Below are positions 5,581 through 9,208 of a stretch of DNA of 9,208 bases, piece by piece. Every line of letters starts with the position of its first letter. The first letter of the stretch is position 1. The stretch comes from an uncultured Bacteroides sp. (lineage in GTDB: Bacteria > Bacteroidota > Bacteroidia > Bacteroidales > Bacteroidaceae): NCBI GenBank assembly GCA_958477465.1, contig CAUEFX010000102.1:1-9208 (forward strand), in the 5' to 3' direction. The notes beneath the pieces are model-generated. The model was not told the origin of the DNA. It saw nothing but the letters and a program-made list of their open reading frames with translations, and did no database searches. The translations under genes were made by a program, and so were the position numbers.

Positions 5581-6252
5581 ATGAAAAATGTTATTACCTT
5601 ACTATCCTGTGCAGTTGCATTAGTTATGACTTCTTGCACACTCTCTAACGAGGAAAAAGCTGAGAAGTTGGTTAAAGAGACGCTTAAAGACTATCTCTAT
5701 CACCCAGATTCTTATGAACCAATATCAACAAAAGTTGATAGTATGTTCATTGATGTAACTACTATTGAACCTATTATGAAAATTAGTGAGGACATCAAAG
5801 ATTTGATGTCTAAAATAAACAGATGTAAAATGAAAGTCGAATCCGCAGAATCTTCTATGGATATTTTTGCTCCTAATGGATATTCTTCTCAATACTCTCG
5901 TGGAGAATATGCGCGGGCAAAAAAAGAGAAAGAAGAAGCCAAATCTGATTTGGATAAATATACCAAGAAACTTTCAGAACAACTTGTTTCTCTAAAAGAA
6001 AATGTTGCAAAATATCACAAAGGTGAATTTACAGGTTGGGCGGTAAGTCATAGATTTAGGAGTCTTAATGGCGCAGGCTCAATGACCATTCCGGGAGAAA
6101 TGATTTTCTTTTGCGATAAAGAGTTTACAACTTGTGGCGGTTATGAAGTTGATAAGTTTGAGAACTTTGCAAAAATCTTGAAAGCTGTAGATGAAGCAAC
6201 TTCTGATGAAGATATAATAGATTATTTTAGGGAGGATAGTTTTTTACTGTAA
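5581..6252 (+). CDS. Small predicted lipoprotein, function unknown
   Basis: This 223-residue protein has a signal peptide (residues 1-18, MKNVITLLSCAVALVMTS) ending in a lipobox with acylated Cys19 (VMTSC). After it, residues 22-140 are mostly charged helix (EEKAEKLVKETLKDYL, then lysine- and glutamate-rich stretches at 110-145 that may form a coiled coil). The remaining part, residues 146-195 (KGEFTGWAVSHRFR through CDKEFTTCGG), looks like a small beta-rich domain. It would sit in the outer or inner membrane, facing the periplasm or the surface. I do not recognise a family with a known role. The ATG at 5581 was chosen over the GTG at 5548 because it gives a proper signal peptide. The gene is AT-rich, lies downstream of the structured leader, and is closed by a hairpin, so it is probably a single-gene unit. 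Confidence 0.82.
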   Translation: MKNVITLLSCAVALVMTSCTLSNEEKAEKLVKETLKDYLYHPDSYEPISTKVDSMFIDVTTIEPIMKISEDIKDLMSKINRCKMKVESAESSMDIFAPNGYSSQYSRGEYARAKKEKEEAKSDLDKYTKKLSEQLVSLKENVAKYHKGEFTGWAVSHRFRSLNGAGSMTIPGEMIFFCDKEFTTCGGYEVDKFENFAKILKAVDEATSDEDIIDYFREDSFLL

Positions 6253-6278
6253 CTCCCGTCTTTTAATAGAATAGAAAG

Positions 6279-6310
6279 TTAGCGTGCCTTCATGGCACGT
6301 TAACCTTTTA
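6279..6310 (+). terminator. Terminator-like hairpin after the lipoprotein gene
   Basis: TTAGCGTGCC (6279-6288) pairs with GGCACGTTAA (6294-6303) around the loop TTCAT, with one G-T pair in a 10-bp stem. CCTTTTATA follows. The U tract is short, so termination may be partial and could allow readthrough into the helicase gene, for which no clear promoter was found. Confidence 0.65.
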
Positions 6311-6350
6311 TACAATGTAAACTTTATCAACGGCAAATCTTTCTTTTAGT

Positions 6351-8975
6351 ATGCAGGCATTGTTTATTGGGGTAATTTGTATTATAACTATTTCAATTTG
6401 TTATATAGCTATAACAAGAACACGCCTAAAAAATAAGTCCAAGGAACTTTCTGAAAAGTTAAACCACATATCTTCTTATAGCAATAAATCCAATTATGAG
6501 CAAGCAAGAGAAAGATTGTCGGCATTAAACAACGGAGCATTTATTGATATTCCGTCCGACCTTAATAGCACTTTTTCAGGGAAGATAATATCTGCAACGC
6601 AAGAAAAAGATTTTGTCAATCATTATAAGCCGCATTTTCAAGAAGCATATTCACTTGTTAAGAAACTTGAAGCCTTTAATATCACTCCATCTGAAACCAT
6701 ATTCAAATTTATCAGTGACTTTGGGGCTATCAATAGACTTGTAAAACAACATAATGAGGGAATCATTACATTTCTACTTGACACGCATAAAGAGTTTTTC
6801 GACCATTGCCTAAAATATCCGTTAGACAAGCAACAAAGACGCTCAATCGTTTCAGAAGAAGAAAATTGTTTAGTAGTCAGTAGTGCAGGGAGTGGAAAGA
6901 CTTCATCCATCGTAGGGAAAGTAAAGTATTTGACTGAAATAAAGAAAATCAACCCTCAAAATATTCTCCTTATCAGCTACACAAACAAGGCTGCCGCTGA
7001 ATTAACAGAAAGAATGGGTATTGCTGGTTTGCGAGGGTACACTTTTCACAAACTTGCCCTTGACATTATCGGACAGACAACAGGACAAAAGCCATCAATA
7101 TATGAAAATACGGACGCGCTCTTCGTGAAAATCTACCATGAATTATTGAACGACAAGAAATTCAAGAAAAGCGTAATAGAATACTTCATTGATTATCAAA
7201 CGCCCGAAAAGGAGTGGGAAAAGCGGAAGAATGAGCGTAGGCAACAACTTTCAGAGCAAAAAGAGGTGCGTTTGAAAGCAACGTTTCCCGATATGGACGG
7301 AAAAACTGTTTATGTACGGAGTGAACAAGAGCAGAAAATATGCTTTGCGCTATCTTCCCTTAGCGTAAAATTCAGATATGAAGAGCCATACGAGCATCCA
7401 TTGGTAGACGAGATGCACTCTCAATACAAACCGGATTTTTCCATTTATTTTGAACAAGGTGGAGAAACAAAGCGAATATATTTAGAGCATTTTGGAGTGG
7501 ACGAGCATGGGCTTGTTCCTATATGGTTTGCCAAAGACAGAGGCATTACCTATGAAGAAGCAAACCAAAAGTACAACGATGGCATAACATGGAAAAAAGC
7601 GGCACATGAGAAATTCAGCACTAAGCTGTTGACAACTTCAAGTGCAGACTTTCATTATTCCGATATTCGGGAGAAGTTGAAAACCTTATTGGAAAAGGCT
7701 GATGTTTCCATCCAAGAGAAAACAGATGCAGAATTATACGATATGGTTCTTCCCCCGAACAGCAAGCATGAGAAGGCTTTTATCCGCCTTGTCGTGACTT
7801 TCGTGACATTGATAAAGTCAAGTTGCAAATCTGTAGATGAAGTATTAAGGCAAACTAAAAACGCAGGGGACGAACGCAGTACGTTCATTATCAAAAACAT
7901 CTTTCAGCCCGTTTATAAACGGTATATTGAAGAATTGGCGAACATCAACCAAATAGATTTTACGGATGCAATTCTGCAAGCTACCGACATTTGTCGTTCC
8001 TCCCATCCTGTGAAGTATGATTATATCATTGTGGATGAGTTTCAAGACATATCAGTTGACCGTTACAACTTCTTAAAAGTATTGCGAGAGGGAAATCCAC
8101 CCCCCAAGTTGTATTGTGTGGGCGATGACTGGCAGTCCATCTATCGTTTTTCGGGGAGCGACATGGCACTTTTCAATCAGTTTTCAGATTACTTCGGCCA
8201 GACAGAAATCAATAAGATTGAAACAACATATCGGTTTGGAGAGCCTTTAGTCAGCCTGTCCTCGCAATTTATCCAACGCAACGAAGCCCAAATTAAAAAG
8301 AACATCCATCCTTTTAACCCACAAGTTAAAACAGAATTACAGTTTTGCGATTATGAAAGACGAGATTATTGCAATGTTATCGGACAATTGGTCGCGTCAA
8401 TTCCATTAGACAAATCAGTCTTTTTGTTAGGGAGATATTCCTTTGACGATTATTACCTGTCGTTCATGTATAAATCCGTGAAAGAGGGTAATCGCTTTTT
8501 CTATATCATCGGAGACAGGAAAATAGAGTTTCTGACCGTTCATAAATCCAAAGGACTTGAAGCAGACTATGTGATAATTCTTCAATGCAACAAGGACACA
8601 TACGGGTTTCCCTCACTTGTAAGCGATGACCCTGTGCTTAATTATGTCTTGACAAAAAGCGACCAATATCCATACGGAGAAGAACGCAGGCTGTTTTATG
8701 TAGCCATTACCAGAGCTAAAGTAAAGACCTATATACTGTATGACAGACGCTTTCCTTCCGTTTTCGTGGACGAATTCTTGCATCCGGAAAAAATCACGGA
8801 AGAAAGTTATGCCAAGCATCCAAACGCCAACAAAAAGTGGACACGCAGTGCGGATAATTTTCTGCTTACCCTTTATCATGAAGGGAAAAGTATAAAATAC
8901 ATAGCCGAGAAAATGGGCAGAAGTCAAACCTCGATAGTAATGCGATTAGGAAAATTGGAAGGGAAACGGCAATAA
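6351..8975 (+). CDS. UvrD/HelD-like SF1 helicase with membrane segment, nuclease-like insert and C-terminal HTH
   Basis: This 874-residue protein is an SF1A DNA helicase closest to helicase IV (HelD). Residues 3-22 are a hydrophobic membrane segment. Helicase motifs: Q motif LDKQQRR (158-164), Walker A SAGSGKT (178-184), Ia SYTNKAAAE (209-217), TFHKLALDI (231-239), II VDEFQD (561-566), III GDDWQSIYRFSG (591-602), IV ETTYRF (624-629), V TVHKSKGLEADY (729-740) and VI EERRLFYVAITRA (777-789). An insert at about 320-435 has E325, PDF (361-363) and YLEHFG (377-382), like a PD-(D/E)xK nuclease fold, but the usual lysine after the second acid is His-Phe. Residues 829-868 (KW, RSADNFLLTLYHEGKSIKYI, AEKMGRSQTSIVMRL) form an HTH/Myb-like domain. 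The ATG at 6351 is the only one well before Walker A. Composition is AT-rich (22 of 60 G or C at 7681-7740). A repair or defence role is possible but unproven. Confidence 0.92.
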   Translation: MQALFIGVICIITISICYIAITRTRLKNKSKELSEKLNHISSYSNKSNYEQARERLSALNNGAFIDIPSDLNSTFSGKIISATQEKDFVNHYKPHFQEAYSLVKKLEAFNITPSETIFKFISDFGAINRLVKQHNEGIITFLLDTHKEFFDHCLKYPLDKQQRRSIVSEEENCLVVSSAGSGKTSSIVGKVKYLTEIKKINPQNILLISYTNKAAAELTERMGIAGLRGYTFHKLALDIIGQTTGQKPSIYENTDALFVKIYHELLNDKKFKKSVIEYFIDYQTPEKEWEKRKNERRQQLSEQKEVRLKATFPDMDGKTVYVRSEQEQKICFALSSLSVKFRYEEPYEHPLVDEMHSQYKPDFSIYFEQGGETKRIYLEHFGVDEHGLVPIWFAKDRGITYEEANQKYNDGITWKKAAHEKFSTKLLTTSSADFHYSDIREKLKTLLEKADVSIQEKTDAELYDMVLPPNSKHEKAFIRLVVTFVTLIKSSCKSVDEVLRQTKNAGDERSTFIIKNIFQPVYKRYIEELANINQIDFTDAILQATDICRSSHPVKYDYIIVDEFQDISVDRYNFLKVLREGNPPPKLYCVGDDWQSIYRFSGSDMALFNQFSDYFGQTEINKIETTYRFGEPLVSLSSQFIQRNEAQIKKNIHPFNPQVKTELQFCDYERRDYCNVIGQLVASIPLDKSVFLLGRYSFDDYYLSFMYKSVKEGNRFFYIIGDRKIEFLTVHKSKGLEADYVIILQCNKDTYGFPSLVSDDPVLNYVLTKSDQYPYGEERRLFYVAITRAKVKTYILYDRRFPSVFVDEFLHPEKITEESYAKHPNANKKWTRSADNFLLTLYHEGKSIKYIAEKMGRSQTSIVMRLGKLEGKRQ

Positions 8976-8993
8976 AATACTGATTGCATTTCG

Positions 8994-9019
8994 TTTGTCG
9001 AAAATATATGTTACCTTTG
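8994..9019 (+). promoter_or_regulatory. Bacteroidetes-type promoter after the helicase gene
   Basis: TTTG at 8994-8997 and TACCTTTG at 9012-9019 match the -33 and -7 consensus elements; their starts are 18 bp apart. This is the best complete promoter in the window. Transcription would start near 9026 and run toward the right edge. A weak GCAAT/ATTGC hairpin at 8969-8987 overlaps the helicase stop, and no strong terminator separates the two units. Confidence 0.7.
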
Positions 9020-9039
9020 CATAGAGTTGTTTGACAGCA

Positions 9040-9066
9040 ATGTACTGCACATCGCAGAATTTATGA
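9040..9066 (+). CDS. Possible 8-codon leader peptide
   Basis: ATG at 9040 opens a tiny ORF, MYCTSQNL, that starts about 14 nt after the predicted transcription start. Its stop TGA (9064-9066) overlaps the ATG (9063-9065) of the next small ORF as ATGA, an arrangement typical of translational coupling. Translation is not shown. Confidence 0.3.
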   Translation: MYCTSQNL

Positions 9067-9206
9067 CCGTTGCCAAGTCATTACCTCACTTGTGGCAAAA
9101 AGTGCGCAAGTTGCTTATTCCTAAATTATTCCTATCTTATAGCTGTATTTTCGGGAAAAATACTACCCGAAAGGCTGGAGATTTTTCCAGAAAACAGGAG
9201 GCTTGA
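9063..9206 (+). CDS. Possible small ORF of 47 codons downstream of a strong promoter
   Basis: The ORF begins MTVAKSLPHLWQKVRKLLIP and ends at TGA 9204-9206. It is basic and I recognise no family. It overlaps the 8-codon ORF by ATGA. The same stretch holds hairpins: TTGCCA/TGGCAA (9070-9098), TTTCGGG/CCCGAAA with perfect 7-bp arms (9149-9155, 9166-9172), and CTGGA/TCCAG (9175-9190). It may therefore be a structured leader for a gene beyond the edge rather than a true gene. Confidence 0.3.
   Translation: MTVAKSLPHLWQKVRKLLIPKLFLSYSCIFGKNTTRKAGDFSRKQEA
9149..9172 (+). repeat. Perfect 7-bp stem-loop TTTCGGG / CCCGAAA
   Basis: Arms at 9149-9155 and 9166-9172 flank a 10-nt loop. A second hairpin, CTGGA/TCCAG (9175-9179 and 9186-9190), follows at once. 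There is no long U tract, which suggests a folded leader or attenuator rather than a finished terminator. Confidence 0.5.
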
Positions 9207-9208
9207 CC

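Noticed and set aside
6351..8975. Assignment to a named defence system such as Gabija (GajB-like helicase)
   Set aside because: No GajA-type nuclease partner is present and the motifs fit HelD/helicase IV better.
43..9160. TTTTCGG(G)AAAAA near both edges (43-55 and 9148-9160) as a pair of element ends
   Set aside because: The match is short, has an extra base, is AT-rich and lies at arbitrary window edges; the right copy belongs to a local hairpin.

Overview
The window looks like part of a mobilizable integrative element from a Bacteroidales (Bacteroides-type) gut bacterium. Four upstream regions carry the Bacteroidetes promoter -7 box TAnnTTTG, each followed by C (starts at 289, 2083, 5317 and 9012). 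Ribosome binding sites are weak, as is usual in this group. The integrase, the SF3 helicase and the MobV relaxase all have the look of Bacteroides mobile-element proteins. No rRNA, tRNA, CRISPR array or insertion sequence is visible, and neither element end can be fixed.

Layout, left to right. Positions 1-318 are non-coding and carry short direct and inverted repeats upstream of the integrase. 319-1527 is a tyrosine recombinase with Ser in place of catalytic Arg I. 1538-1903 is a small helix-turn-helix-like protein, closed by a palindrome and a strong terminator. 2152-3339 is a superfamily 3 helicase (DUF5906 / primase-helicase type) with its own promoter and a leader hairpin. 3340-3938 is a 600-bp non-coding region holding a cluster of GTTGA motifs, an 8-bp phased repeat and several stem-loops; it is the likely oriT and possibly a replication origin. 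3939-5234 is a MobV relaxase. 5235-5580 contains a promoter and a long nested hairpin (5392-5502). 5581-6252 is a small lipoprotein of unknown function, followed by a hairpin. 6351-8975 is a large UvrD/HelD-like helicase with an N-terminal membrane segment, an inserted nuclease-like block and a C-terminal helix-turn-helix. 8994-9208 has a promoter and two overlapping small ORFs.

How the parts fit together (inference). Integrase, small DNA-binding protein, SF3 helicase, oriT region and relaxase form an integration-replication-mobilization backbone. No mating-pair genes are present, so transfer would depend on a co-resident conjugative element. The AT-richer right part (lipoprotein, helicase, structured leader) looks like cargo of different origin. 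Its helicase could act in DNA repair or phage defence, but nothing in the sequence proves that. The least explained structures are the nested hairpin RNA at 5392-5502 and the two repeat arrays between the SF3 helicase and the relaxase.
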